Positions 1-8,564 of a stretch of 64,000 nucleotides of DNA are shown piece after piece. The stretch is taken from NCBI GenBank assembly GCA_937949615.1, contig CALEDQ010000028.1, forward strand, positions 124,001 to 188,000. Reading direction: 5' to 3'. Position 1 is the first letter of the stretch, and every line of letters begins with the position of its first letter. The notes below the pieces were generated by a model that saw only the letters and a list, made by a program, of their open reading frames with translations, was not told the DNA's origin and did not search any database. Source of the DNA: an uncultured bacterium (GTDB lineage Bacteria > Muiribacteriota > Ozemobacteria > Ozemobacterales > Ozemobacteraceae). The translations under genes were made by a program, and so were the position numbers.

Positions 1-653
1 ATGCCATCGACAACGCGGCAGTAGACGATGACGCCCTTGTAAGAGTCGTAGTTGGCATCGAAAACCAGGGCTCTGAGCGTTTTGTTCTGTTCGCCCTTGG
101 GCGCCGGAATGCGATGAATGATGGCTTCAAGCAGTTCTGGCACCCCGCGGCCTTCTTTGGCCGATACAAGAATCGCTTCTGAACAGTCGATACCGATGAG
201 ATTTTCGATTTCTTCTTTGACTTTTTCCGGGTCGGCAGCCGGCAGGTCAATTTTATTGATGACCGGTATGATTTCGAGGTTCTGGTTGATCGCCAGGGTG
301 GCGTTGGCCATCGTCTGGGCTTCGACGCCCTGACTGGCGTCGACGACCAGCAGTGCGCCTTCGCAGGCAGCGATCGAGCGCGAAACTTCGTAGGAAAAAT
401 CGACATGGCCTGGGGTGTCGATCAGATTGAAGCAGTATTCTTCGCCGCTTTTGCTGGTGTAAAGCATGCGCACGGCCTGAGCCTTGATGGTGATGCCGCG
501 TTCTCTTTCGAGGTCCATTGAATCGAGCAGCTGGTCTTTCATTTCCCGTTTGCTGACGGTGGAAGTAAACTCGATCAGGCGGTCGGCCAGGGTCGACTTG
601 CCGTGGTCGATATGAGCGATGATACAGAAATTGCGAATTTTGTTCAGTGACAA
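1..653 (-). CDS. lepA: Elongation factor 4 (LepA), N-terminal part
   Basis: Translational GTPase that back-translocates or remodels stalled ribosomes. Only the first 217 residues of a usually ~600-residue protein are present; the gene runs off the left edge. Visible are the P-loop AHIDHGK (residues 13-19), DTPGHVDF beginning at residue 79, NKID at 133-136, and the LepA-like sequence entering domain II (FDANYDSYKGV). The start is TTG at 653: CAGGAG lies 7 bases upstream, overlapping the end of the preceding gene, and no ATG fits the family N-terminus. It is the last visible gene of the der-plsY-gpsA operon. The identification is secure; the TTG start is an inference from the Shine-Dalgarno position. 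Confidence 0.95.
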   Translation of the reverse strand, partial: MSLNKIRNFCIIAHIDHGKSTLADRLIEFTSTVSKREMKDQLLDSMDLERERGITIKAQAVRMLYTSKSGEEYCFNLIDTPGHVDFSYEVSRSIAACEGALLVVDASQGVEAQTMANATLAINQNLEIIPVINKIDLPAADPEKVKEEIENLIGIDCSEAILVSAKEGRGVPELLEAIIHRIPAPKGEQNKTLRALVFDANYDSYKGVIVYCRVVDG

Positions 654-657
654 GAGC

Positions 658-2094
658 TTACTCCTGGGATTGTGTAAAGATGAATCTGGTAAGCAGAACC
701 TTGATTATCCAGACAATAATCAGACCAGCTATGACTGCTATAATGCCAAAAACTATCGAAGCAATCAAGCCCTGATTTGCAGCCCAGAAAATTGCGTCGA
801 GCTTTTGCGGGATATTGGCGTCGTCGGGCCGGTATCTGAGCACCCGGCGGTAGAATTCTTCAGCTTTGTAATAGTCACGTTCATTGAAAGCGCGATTGCC
901 GAAGAAATAGAGGGCGTTAACCATCAGGTCGCGGGCCTGTTCATTGTTTGGCTGCAGATAGAGAACTTTTTCGATGCGGGTCAGGGCGGCATCCCAGTCG
1001 TCTTTGAGCGCCAGCTGCTTGGCTTCGCGCAAAGTTATCGTCGCCTGCCCTGGCTGGAAAAAATGCACGCGGTTGTTGCCCTGGTCTGCGATAATAAGAG
1101 TCTCATCGCGGTTGAGCGCCATGCCGCGCGGCATCAGAAGACGGCCGGGGGCTGAGCCACGGCGGCCATGATGTTCAAAAAATTTGCCTTCGCGGGTGAT
1201 CTCAACAATTCGGTGATTGAGGGTATCGCTGATCAGCAGATTCTGATCGAGACTGGCGGTTATGTATGACGGGCTGTTGAGCATGCCCTTTTCAGTGCCT
1301 TTGCCGCTGCCGTAGCGCCAGATGATTTTGCCTTCCTTCGGCTCCCAGCAGACGACCTGATTGAAGGTCGGGTAGGTGACCACCAGATTGCCGTCGTTCA
1401 TCCAGTAGACGCCACGGGGAGGCACAGCGTTGAAGGCACCTTTTTTGGTTTCTTCCTGGTAGACAAGTTCTTTAAGGCACTTGCCGGCATCGTTGAGAAT
1501 CTGAACCCTTTTATTGCGACCTTCGGCGACGGCGATGCGCCCATCGGGGCTGATGTCGATGTCCATTGGCCCGAAAAGCTCTCCCTGGCCTTTGCCTGAG
1601 CGACCGAACGTGCTGATGACCTTGCCGCTGTTGAAATCGAGAACCGCAATGAGGTCGCTTTCGCTCAGGGATACGTAAAGCTGCCCTTTGCTGTCGAAAG
1701 CCATGCCGGTTGGCCGCGGAAAATAGCGCTGCACTTCAGCGAGAAACGCCGGGTCGGTGCAGATATTGCCTGATTCTGAGGCGTTACGCGGTGGCATAAG
1801 GGCCTTGGCCGAAGTCTGTTTCTTGCCGTCGGCACGGATCGGGTCTGAAGCTACCAGTTGCGGAATCGCCCTGGCAAAATCGCCGTCGGGTGTAAGAACC
1901 TGCAGGCGATTGTTACGCTGGTCGGCAACAATTATTCGACCGTCCTGAAGCAGCAGCAGTTCTTCCGGGGCATTGAATTCGAGAGGCCCCTTGCCCTCAA
2001 AACCTCTGATCGTAAAAACAGAGAGGTCGAGTGCTGCGTTAGCCTGCGAAAGAGTTACTGCAACAAACAGCAGAACGGCAAACAGCTTTTTCAA
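658..2094 (-). CDS. Secreted, C-terminally anchored NHL-repeat protein
   Basis: 478 residues. A signal peptide (1-20) is followed by a run of NHL-type beta-propeller repeats (about 27-345) with the usual phrases such as IIVADQRNNRLQVL, LLISDTLNHRIVEI and LIIADQGNNRVHFF. A TPR-like helical stretch (about 355-440) and one membrane segment (about 444-466) close the protein. The propeller and TPR parts therefore probably face the periplasm and the last ~12 residues the cytoplasm. NHL propellers usually bind proteins or ligands; no enzyme motif was seen. It starts at TTG (2094), which overlaps the vanW-like stop as TTGA and has GAGGAG 8 bases upstream, so it is translationally coupled. Its exact role is unknown. 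Confidence 0.8.
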   Translation of the reverse strand: MKKLFAVLLFVAVTLSQANAALDLSVFTIRGFEGKGPLEFNAPEELLLLQDGRIIVADQRNNRLQVLTPDGDFARAIPQLVASDPIRADGKKQTSAKALMPPRNASESGNICTDPAFLAEVQRYFPRPTGMAFDSKGQLYVSLSESDLIAVLDFNSGKVISTFGRSGKGQGELFGPMDIDISPDGRIAVAEGRNKRVQILNDAGKCLKELVYQEETKKGAFNAVPPRGVYWMNDGNLVVTYPTFNQVVCWEPKEGKIIWRYGSGKGTEKGMLNSPSYITASLDQNLLISDTLNHRIVEITREGKFFEHHGRRGSAPGRLLMPRGMALNRDETLIIADQGNNRVHFFQPGQATITLREAKQLALKDDWDAALTRIEKVLYLQPNNEQARDLMVNALYFFGNRAFNERDYYKAEEFYRRVLRYRPDDANIPQKLDAIFWAANQGLIASIVFGIIAVIAGLIIVWIIKVLLTRFIFTQSQE

Positions 2095-3344
2095 TTATTA
2101 ATCTCCTCGATCCGGTTGAAGGTCAGATAGCGGTCTTTGCTCAGACGTTCTTCTTTGCTGGGCTTGCCATCTTTGATGATGGTTCTGTAGGCTTCGACAC
2201 TGTAGCCATGCACACCTGGGTGAACGATTTTGACTTCGCCTTTTTTCAGAGAAGAGTTGTTCTTTTTCTGAACTTCGTAGGGGTGCTTGACTTCGTTTCT
2301 GGTCTCAAGAACGATGGTGTCGAACGGTTTCTTTTCGGCATAGATTTCAACTTCGACCCTGCCTTTGCCGGCGCGGCTGACGATCAATATCGGTATGTCG
2401 AGAGTGTTGGTGAATCTGAAGTCCTTGAAACCCCAGGCAACTGCTGCATCGAGGCCGCGATCGGCGTATTCGATGCCATCATAGATCGAGTGATTGTGGC
2501 GTTCGTCGATTTTCATGCCACTGAGAAGAGTGGCACGGTAGAGAGTGGTGCTGACCTGGCAGATGCCGCCGCCCAGACCCGGAATAACTTTTCCCTGTGA
2601 GATGACCCCTGCTTTTTTGAAACCGTATTTTTCGGTGCGCGGGCCGACAACTTTATTGAAGCTGAATTTGCCACCGGGAGGAATGATGAGGCCGTCAATT
2701 TTATGGCTGGCGATTTCAAGATTCACGTTGCGTTCGGGGTCATCGATATGACCGGGATGCAGGGTTGAAAAAGTGGCGACGAGAGTGTTAAAACCCATTT
2801 CACGCATTTTGCTTGAGAAGCCGTCCTTTCCTTCGGTCGGTTTGATTGCGAGATCGACTGCGAAGCTGGTGGCGTTGTAGTTTTCAACCAGACTTTTTTC
2901 AAGGGCGGCGAGGGTTTTGTCCTTGTCGATGCCAAAGCCGGGTTCGCCCCTGACGATTCTCTGAAAATCGCTTTTGCCGCCTTCGATTCTTGCGGGCGCC
3001 GCCTGCTTGACGTTTGGCAGCGTCAGACTTGCGATTACCTGTTTTGCCAGTTCGCCGTCAGCTTCAATTTTGACGATCTGATCATTCTTTTTAGTGACTG
3101 AGAGGAGCGGCAGTTCATTGACCGGAATCTGCTGCAGACCATCGGTAAAGACTATCTGAACCGGCTTGATTTCGGTTTTCAGGTCTGTTTCAGGGCTTTT
3201 CTCGACAGCGGCTGTCGGGGTGTCGGGCGAGGCCGGCACCGGTCGCTCCGGCACCGATTTCTGAAAGTAGACGATCGTGAAAAAAATCGATGCAAGAAAC
3301 AACAGAACCATCGCAATGAACAGACCTGAGCGGAAAAACTTCAT
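2091..3344 (-). CDS. VanW family protein
   Basis: 417 residues. An N-terminal membrane anchor (about 6-28) is followed by a Pro/Thr-rich linker and a VanW domain in the C-terminal half. The domain is recognised by GGGICQVSTTLYRATLLSG, ERHNHS and DAAVAWGFKDFRFTN. VanW proteins accompany some vancomycin-resistance and cell-wall loci, but their biochemical role is not established. A possible TTG at 3353 directly abuts AGGAG and is rejected; ATG at 3344 has the Shine-Dalgarno at proper distance. It lies between gpsA and the NHL gene on the same strand. An extracytoplasmic cell-envelope role is inferred from the anchor and from its operon partners in phospholipid synthesis. Confidence 0.85.
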   Translation of the reverse strand: MKFFRSGLFIAMVLLFLASIFFTIVYFQKSVPERPVPASPDTPTAAVEKSPETDLKTEIKPVQIVFTDGLQQIPVNELPLLSVTKKNDQIVKIEADGELAKQVIASLTLPNVKQAAPARIEGGKSDFQRIVRGEPGFGIDKDKTLAALEKSLVENYNATSFAVDLAIKPTEGKDGFSSKMREMGFNTLVATFSTLHPGHIDDPERNVNLEIASHKIDGLIIPPGGKFSFNKVVGPRTEKYGFKKAGVISQGKVIPGLGGGICQVSTTLYRATLLSGMKIDERHNHSIYDGIEYADRGLDAAVAWGFKDFRFTNTLDIPILIVSRAGKGRVEVEIYAEKKPFDTIVLETRNEVKHPYEVQKKNNSSLKKGEVKIVHPGVHGYSVEAYRTIIKDGKPSKEERLSKDRYLTFNRIEEINN

Positions 3345-3365
3345 TATCTGCAACTCCTGAAATTA

Positions 3366-4376
3366 TCAGTCGGTTTCGGCCTTTAATGAACGCCCCATCA
3401 AATTTGCGGCAGCAATATCCGGGGGGCGACCGTCAAAAAGTACCCTGCATAATTCTTCGGTAATTGGCAGCTGAAGAGTTAGTTTTTTACCCCACTCACT
3501 TGCAATTTTTGCAGCCTCGACTCCTTCGACCACCATTTTAGTCGATTCGGTAAAATCTTTAAGGCTGGTGCCGCGGGCAATGGCCTGACCGAGACGATGA
3601 TTGCGCGAAAGCGGCGAAGACGCCGTCGCCATGAGATCGCCAAGCCCGGTCAGCCCGTAAAAAGTCTGTGGTTCACCGCCAAGAGCGGTGCCGATCCGCA
3701 CCAGTTCGTGCAGACTGCGGGTCAGATACGCTGCCTTGGCGTTGTCGCCAAGCTCAAGACCATCAACGATGCCGGCGCCGATGGCGAAAATGTTCTTCAG
3801 AGTGCCGCCCAGTTCGACACCGGTGCGGTCACCGTGCCGGTAAACCCTGAAATATGGCGTTGAAAAACATTGTTGTAGAATCTCTGAGAGCTCCTCATCA
3901 GGGGAAGCGATGACCGAAGCTCCCAGTTTTTTCTGCGCAACTTCGTCAGCGAGGTTTGGGCCTGACAGACATGCGACGTGGTCAGCCTTTGAATCGGGCG
4001 ATACCCCGAGAATTTCGCAGATGACCTGCGAAATGCGGCGGCCGGTGCCTCGCTCAAAGCCTTTGGCCACGTTGGCAACGCCGCGCAGGCGCCGCAGTTC
4101 GTCTCTGCATGGCTCGATAACTGACCTGATGAAGCTTGAAGGAATTGACAACAGCGCGATCTCTGAATCGGCGAGAACCTCGCTGAGACTGTTCGAGCAG
4201 GTCAGAGCGCTGTGCAGTTCAAGATGGGTGACAAAATACGGGTTTCGACGCGATTCTGCGACGCCCGCAACGACTTCGGGTTCTCTGGCCCAGAGTTTAA
4301 CACGGTGGCCATTGCGACACAGAAGATCAGCCAGGGTAGTACCCCATGACCCGGCTCCGATGACGGCAAAGTTCAT
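3366..4376 (-). CDS. gpsA: Glycerol-3-phosphate dehydrogenase [NAD(P)+]
   Basis: 336 residues, the usual length. It reduces dihydroxyacetone phosphate to sn-glycerol-3-phosphate, the backbone of phospholipids, in the cytoplasm. The N-terminal Rossmann motif is VIGAGSWGTTLA (residues 5-16). The C-terminal catalytic domain contains GVELGGTLKNIFAIGAG, with the conserved catalytic lysine, and the GLTGLGDLMAT segment. The ATG overlaps the plsY stop by one base (TAATG), so the two genes are translationally coupled. plsY uses acyl phosphate to acylate the product of this enzyme, so the pair forms the first committed steps of phosphatidic acid synthesis. Confidence 0.96.
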   Translation of the reverse strand: MNFAVIGAGSWGTTLADLLCRNGHRVKLWAREPEVVAGVAESRRNPYFVTHLELHSALTCSNSLSEVLADSEIALLSIPSSFIRSVIEPCRDELRRLRGVANVAKGFERGTGRRISQVICEILGVSPDSKADHVACLSGPNLADEVAQKKLGASVIASPDEELSEILQQCFSTPYFRVYRHGDRTGVELGGTLKNIFAIGAGIVDGLELGDNAKAAYLTRSLHELVRIGTALGGEPQTFYGLTGLGDLMATASSPLSRNHRLGQAIARGTSLKDFTESTKMVVEGVEAAKIASEWGKKLTLQLPITEELCRVLFDGRPPDIAAANLMGRSLKAETD

Positions 4377-5035
4377 TATGCTTTTGTCTCCTCACTGTTG
4401 TCTGACCCGGCTTCTGCCGGTCTGGCGCTTACCCGCCAGGGCAATCTGGACTCTTCGCCCTTGAGAATTCGCTGCACGTTGGTTTTGTGCTTGAAGATGA
4501 CAAACAGGGCGATAAAAGTGGCAAAGCCGGTCAGATAAGGATTGTAAACCGGCCCGAGTTCCTGAAAACGGTAAATGAAAACCGGCAGCAGAGCGGCTGC
4601 CAGAATCGAACTCAGCGAAACCATTCTGCTGATCAGCAGAGTTGCCATGAATACCCCGAGACTTGCCAGAGCAGCGTGGCCAGCCAGAGCCATGAAGACC
4701 CCGAGACCGGTCGCCACGCCCTTTCCACCCTTGAATCTGACCCAGAACGAGAGAGTGTGCCCGGCCATGGCCGCGGCGGCCGCCGTAAAGTAAAGCGCCG
4801 GCATGCCCGGCCACAAATGGGCGCTCGCAAGCACCGCCACCATGCCTTTAAGAACATCGACCGCAAGCGTGACGGCAAAGGGCCAGGTGCCGAGCACCCG
4901 GTAAACGTTGGTTGCCCCCATGTTTTTGCTGCCGTGCTCAAAAATGTTGATGCCGTAAAAGAGCCGTGCAACCACATAAGCAGTCGGAAGCGAGCCGCAT
5001 AAATAGCCGAGCAGGCTGGCATAAAGGAAATTCAT
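4376..5035 (-). CDS. plsY: Acyl-phosphate:glycerol-3-phosphate acyltransferase
   Basis: 219 residues. Integral inner-membrane enzyme that transfers an acyl group from acyl phosphate to the sn-1 position of glycerol-3-phosphate. The family motifs are clear: GSLPTAYVVAR near residue 15, HGSKNMGATNVYRVLG (about 34-49), and a central FKGGKGVATGLGV motif. Several hydrophobic segments fit the known multi-pass topology. It starts three bases after the der stop and its stop overlaps the gpsA start. The C-terminal ~25 residues are a hydrophilic, charged tail. Confidence 0.95.
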   Translation of the reverse strand: MNFLYASLLGYLCGSLPTAYVVARLFYGINIFEHGSKNMGATNVYRVLGTWPFAVTLAVDVLKGMVAVLASAHLWPGMPALYFTAAAAAMAGHTLSFWVRFKGGKGVATGLGVFMALAGHAALASLGVFMATLLISRMVSLSSILAAALLPVFIYRFQELGPVYNPYLTGFATFIALFVIFKHKTNVQRILKGEESRLPWRVSARPAEAGSDNSEETKA

Positions 5036-5038
5036 CGA

Positions 5039-6373
5039 TCAGTGTCCTGTGATCATTTTTACCGGCCAGCCTTCGAAGGTTTCTTCCTGGCGGATATGGT
5101 TGAGCAGATAGCGCTGATACGAAAAATGCACACCCTTCGGCTCATTGCATTTGAGCCTGAAAACGATCGGCGGGCCATCGAGCTGCACAAGGGCCTTCAG
5201 CTTCAGTTCGCGGGCTTTGAAGGTCGGTGGCGGCTGAATCGTGACCGCATCGTAAAGAATGTTTTTGAGAACTTCTGGTGCAATGCGGCGCCTGCCGGTT
5301 TCCTGAACGTGGTCGATCATTTCAAACAGCTTGTTGACGCGCAGCCCGGTTTTGGCAGAGGTGGCAATCATCGGGGCAAAGGCAAGCAGCGGAAACTCTT
5401 CGCGGGTTTCCTTGATCAGCTGCGTCCAGAAATGTTCATCGTGTTTTGCGATATCCCATTTGTTCCAGACGATGATGCAGCCGGCGCCGCTGTCGATAAC
5501 CCGGCCTGCAATACGCTTGTCCTGATAAGTGATCTCACCTTTGGAAGCATCCATGACCAGAATTACCAGATCGGTATTCTTGATGGCACCAAGGGTGCGG
5601 TAAACCGAATACTGCTCGACATCGTCCTTTTCACGGTCGGGACGACGCAGACCGGCGGTGTCGATAAAATTATAGGTCTTGCCGCCACGCACATGCTTGT
5701 AAAGAATCGTGTCACGCGTGGTGCCGGCGGCGTTGTCGACGATCGAGCGATTTTCACCGATCAGTTTGTTGAACAGCATCGACTTGCCGACGTTCGGCTT
5801 GCCGACGATGGCAATGCGTTCCAGGGCTCTTTCCTGGCGTTCCAGTTCCTCTTCGTCGACGTCGTTGACCGGCATCTTTTCGACCACAACATCGAGAAGG
5901 TCGGCAACTCCGTGCCCATGCACGGCAGAAATCGGGTAAAGCGGGTCGATGCCGAGTTCATAGAATTCTGCCAGCTGCGATTCATCGTTCGGGTTATCGA
6001 GCTTGTTGATGGCAACATACATCGGGTGTCCCGACCAGTGCTTGCGCAGAAAGTTCAATATCTGTTTGTCGTCGGGAACCAGGCCGGCTCTGCCGTCGCA
6101 GACAAAGATGATCGCTTCTGCTTCCTGCAGGGCATAATCGACCTGCTGTTTGATAGAGGTCATCAGTGGTTTTGAATCATCGGGGTCGAGACCGCCGGTG
6201 TCGACCAGGTTGAAGCGCCGGCCATTCCAGGTTGCTTCGGCGTAATTGCGGTCGCGGGTTACACCCGGGGTCGGGTCAACGATTGCGTGCCGGTAGCCGA
6301 CGATTCTGTTCATGAGTGATGACTTGCCAACATTTGGCCGTCCTACGATTGCGATTGTGGGGATTGACTCCAT
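5039..6373 (-). CDS. der: Ribosome biogenesis GTPase Der (EngA)
   Basis: 444 residues with two consecutive GTPase domains and a C-terminal KH-like domain, the diagnostic EngA architecture. Domain 1 has GRPNVGKSS (11-19), DTGG and NKLD; domain 2 has GKPNVGKS, DTAGLRRP, NKWD and SAKTG. It acts in maturation of the 50S subunit. It is the first gene of the operon: GGAGG precedes the ATG, and a near-consensus promoter lies 30-60 bases upstream (6402-6430). Co-transcription with plsY and gpsA links ribosome assembly with membrane lipid synthesis; this linkage is an inference from tight spacing. Confidence 0.97.
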   Translation of the reverse strand: MESIPTIAIVGRPNVGKSSLMNRIVGYRHAIVDPTPGVTRDRNYAEATWNGRRFNLVDTGGLDPDDSKPLMTSIKQQVDYALQEAEAIIFVCDGRAGLVPDDKQILNFLRKHWSGHPMYVAINKLDNPNDESQLAEFYELGIDPLYPISAVHGHGVADLLDVVVEKMPVNDVDEEELERQERALERIAIVGKPNVGKSMLFNKLIGENRSIVDNAAGTTRDTILYKHVRGGKTYNFIDTAGLRRPDREKDDVEQYSVYRTLGAIKNTDLVILVMDASKGEITYQDKRIAGRVIDSGAGCIIVWNKWDIAKHDEHFWTQLIKETREEFPLLAFAPMIATSAKTGLRVNKLFEMIDHVQETGRRRIAPEVLKNILYDAVTIQPPPTFKARELKLKALVQLDGPPIVFRLKCNEPKGVHFSYQRYLLNHIRQEETFEGWPVKMITGH

Positions 6374-6401
6374 GGCTACCTCCAGTTAAATGAGAAAAAT
6401 C

Positions 6402-6430
6402 AGTCTAGCATTTTTATTGCTCAAGGTCAA
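6402..6430 (-). promoter_or_regulatory. Sigma-70 promoter of the der operon
   Basis: On the minus strand, TTGACC is followed after 17 bases by TAGACT, with TG one base before the -10 (extended -10). It lies about 30-60 bases upstream of the der ATG and is back to back with the plus-strand promoter at 6493-6521. Confidence 0.75.
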
Positions 6431-6492
6431 TGCCATTCAGGGGAGAAGCCTCATCAAATGCCATATCTGCCATATGTGCCGGGTTGAATTGA

Positions 6493-6521
6493 TTGACACC
6501 TGAGCCGGCTTCTGATAATGT
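6493..6521 (+). promoter_or_regulatory. Sigma-70 promoter of the zinc-ribbon/TPM/rnpB unit
   Basis: A perfect -35 TTGACA (6493-6498), 17 bases, then -10 TAATGT (6516-6521), preceded by TGa as an extended -10. It lies 40 bases before the GTG start at 6561 and is one of the best promoter matches in the window. Confidence 0.78.
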
Positions 6522-6560
6522 ACAGCCTGTTAATTCAACCCCGAATCATTGAGGTAGCAA

Positions 6561-7274
6561 GTGATAGAATGTAAGCCGCTGATTCCGCTTCAGGAGCTGG
6601 ATCTGAAAATCGATGCAGCCAGAGACCAGATTGAAGAAAAGAAACAGAAGGTTGCCCGGATGCAGAGCGAAATCGAGGCAGATGCACAGCTTATCGAAAA
6701 AAAGCTGGCACTGCTCAAAAAGATTCAGTTGCGCCGGCGCAAAGCCGAAACAGAGCTTAACGACCTGAATCAGCAGGTAAAACTTGCCGAATTCAAAATG
6801 CAGGGTGCCGGGCTTTCACCGGCCAGCTACAAGGCGCTAGAAAAAGAACTTGCCGCTATGCGCGAAAAAGCATCGACCGAAGAAGGCAAAATTCTCGAAG
6901 ACATGGAAAAAATCGAAACCCTCGAAAAAGACACTGTCAAGGGGCAGAAAGTTGTTGCCGGTCGCCGTGACCATCTTGAACAGGTTAAAATCAGGGTTGC
7001 CGAAGAAATAACCGGAGTTCGCAAAGAACTTGATCTGCTGCAGACGCAGCGCTCTCAGGCAAGCCTTAAAATTGCCGCCGACCTTCTTGAGAAATACGAA
7101 GAACTCCGGCAGAAAAGGCGCGGTCAGGTGCTTTTTCCGACAGAAAATCCATCCTGCCCGGCCTGCGGCATGGGTATGCCTGCCGGTCTGTTGAGCGCGG
7201 TAACCTCGCATGAGGGCGCCGAACCCTGTTCCAACTGCAGCATGTTAATCTACTGGACAGGCCAGCGGGTTTGA
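6561..7274 (+). CDS. Coiled-coil protein with C-terminal C4 zinc ribbon
   Basis: 237 residues, GTG start. Residues about 10-180 form a long charged heptad-like coiled coil. The C-terminus carries a zinc ribbon made of CPACGMGMP and CSNCSM, ending IYWTG. This architecture matches the COG1579 family of putative nucleic-acid-binding zinc-ribbon proteins, common and often essential-looking in bacteria but without a firm biochemical role. No secretion signal is present, so it is probably cytoplasmic. The following TPM gene starts 2 bases after its stop (or overlaps it if TTG is used), so both are co-transcribed from 6493. Family assignment is good; function is unknown. Confidence 0.85.
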   Translation: MIECKPLIPLQELDLKIDAARDQIEEKKQKVARMQSEIEADAQLIEKKLALLKKIQLRRRKAETELNDLNQQVKLAEFKMQGAGLSPASYKALEKELAAMREKASTEEGKILEDMEKIETLEKDTVKGQKVVAGRRDHLEQVKIRVAEEITGVRKELDLLQTQRSQASLKIAADLLEKYEELRQKRRGQVLFPTENPSCPACGMGMPAGLLSAVTSHEGAEPCSNCSMLIYWTGQRV

Positions 7275-7276
7275 CT

Positions 7277-8170
7277 ATGAAATTTTTCAGGTTAGTTCTG
7301 TTCCTGGTTATCGCTCTCTGCTTTTTGAGTCAGCAGACACTGGTGGCTCAGAACGCATCTGAAGCAGTATCTGCACCTGGCAGCGATTCTGCCGTAGTTA
7401 AGGCGCAGGTGCCTGATGCGGCCAAATATGTCGACGACAAGGCCGAGCTGATCAAACCGGACCTTCGCCGCCAGATTGTTACCGACTGCGCCGAAATCGA
7501 AGAAAAGATGCGCATCAGAGTGATGATCAAAACACTGCATGTCGACAATCTCGCCGAAGCCCAGAGCCAGGTAGAAGCATTTTTTTCAGAATGGATACGC
7601 TCGATAAGCCTCGACAAGAGGGGTATTCTGATCTACGCACTGCTGCCCGAAGGCGCAGCCCACGGTAAGGTTCACCTGCGCGTCGGTATTGGTCTTAAAT
7701 ATCTTATCACCAGAGAAATGGGCGAAAAGATTCTCAATCAGGTGATTCTGCCGAATAACGCCGCCAACAACGACGGCATCGGCTTTCTCGAAGGTGTCAA
7801 AGCCATCAGAAGAATGCTGCTCGATGAATTGAAGCGTGATGAACAGAGAGCTACCGGGGCTTCGCAGGTGTTCGATCTGCAGTATTTCCTCTGGACCTCA
7901 AAAGAAATTCTGCTAGCCCTTCTGATCGGCCTGTTTCTGTTTTACATCATTTTCTTCGTCGAACGCTGCCCGCGCTGCAACGGGGCATTGAAAGTCAGCA
8001 GCGAAACCCTCAAAGAACCCGGCAAAAATACGCTCGGCCTGCAGCGGCGCATCTATGCCTGCGAACGTTGTGGTTTCTCGCGAAGAAAAAAAGAACCCCT
8101 CTATCCGTCGGGCAAGGCTGGCCTGATTATGCGTCTGACCGGCGCCAGGCGGAATGTTAAGGTTGAATAG
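7277..8170 (+). CDS. TPM-domain membrane protein with cytoplasmic zinc ribbon
   Basis: 297 residues from ATG 7277; a TTG at 7271 would add two residues. A signal peptide (1-24) precedes a TPM domain (about 45-185), here with DDKAELIKPDLRRQ, LPEG and RVGIGLKYLI. One membrane segment follows (about 210-230). After it come CPRC and CERCG, a zinc-binding pair, and a basic tail. TPM domains occur in photosystem II repair phosphatase-like proteins and in YgcG-type envelope proteins. The topology places TPM outside and the zinc ribbon inside. Proximity to another zinc-ribbon gene and to rnpB is notable but its meaning is unknown. Confidence 0.82.
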   Translation: MKFFRLVLFLVIALCFLSQQTLVAQNASEAVSAPGSDSAVVKAQVPDAAKYVDDKAELIKPDLRRQIVTDCAEIEEKMRIRVMIKTLHVDNLAEAQSQVEAFFSEWIRSISLDKRGILIYALLPEGAAHGKVHLRVGIGLKYLITREMGEKILNQVILPNNAANNDGIGFLEGVKAIRRMLLDELKRDEQRATGASQVFDLQYFLWTSKEILLALLIGLFLFYIIFFVERCPRCNGALKVSSETLKEPGKNTLGLQRRIYACERCGFSRRKKEPLYPSGKAGLIMRLTGARRNVKVE

Positions 8171-8189
8171 TTTTTGAAAAGGTAGATTT

Positions 8190-8552
8190 GCAGGGTAACC
8201 GGTCGGTCGCGTCCGCAAGGATGAGGAAAGTCCGGGCTCCACAGGGCATGGCGCTGGGTAACACCCAGGCTTCGGAAAAGGAATTTTCCGGGGACGGAAA
8301 GTGCAGCAGAAAATACACCGCCGATGGTCGCAAGACACAGGTAAGGGTGAAAAGGTGCGGTAAGAGCGCACCGGAGCACTGGCGACAGTGTCTCCTGGTA
8401 AACCCCGCCGGAGCAAGACTAAACAGGGGGATGAAACGGCCCGTTTCGCTACTACTCCGGGTAAGTCGCTTGAGGTCAGGGGTAACTCTGATCCCAGATA
8501 GATGACCGACGCCTCGCAAGAGGTACAGAACCCGGCTTACAGGTTACCCTGC
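8190..8552 (+). ncRNA. rnpB: RNase P RNA, bacterial class A
   Basis: The catalytic RNA that trims the 5' leader of tRNA precursors. The conserved core GAGGAAAGTCCGGGCTCC begins near 8223, ACAGGGCA follows, and the 3' conserved block AGATAGATGACCG lies near 8496-8508. The ends GCAGGGTAACC (8190-8200) and GGTTACCCTGC (8542-8552) pair perfectly as helix P1. Its length of 363 nt is typical. No clear separate promoter was found in the 3' end of the TPM gene, so it may be cut from the upstream transcript. A T-rich stretch follows P1. Confidence 0.96.
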
Positions 8553-8564
8553 TTCTCTACTTTT

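Noticed and set aside
619..1155. 178-residue plus-strand frame within lepA and the NHL gene
   Set aside because: Both minus-strand genes are well supported by motifs; the frame is an artefact.
5042..6175. 377-residue open frame on the plus strand opposite der
   Set aside because: It is the antisense shadow of der, which has all GTPase motifs; the product has no recognisable domain or Shine-Dalgarno.
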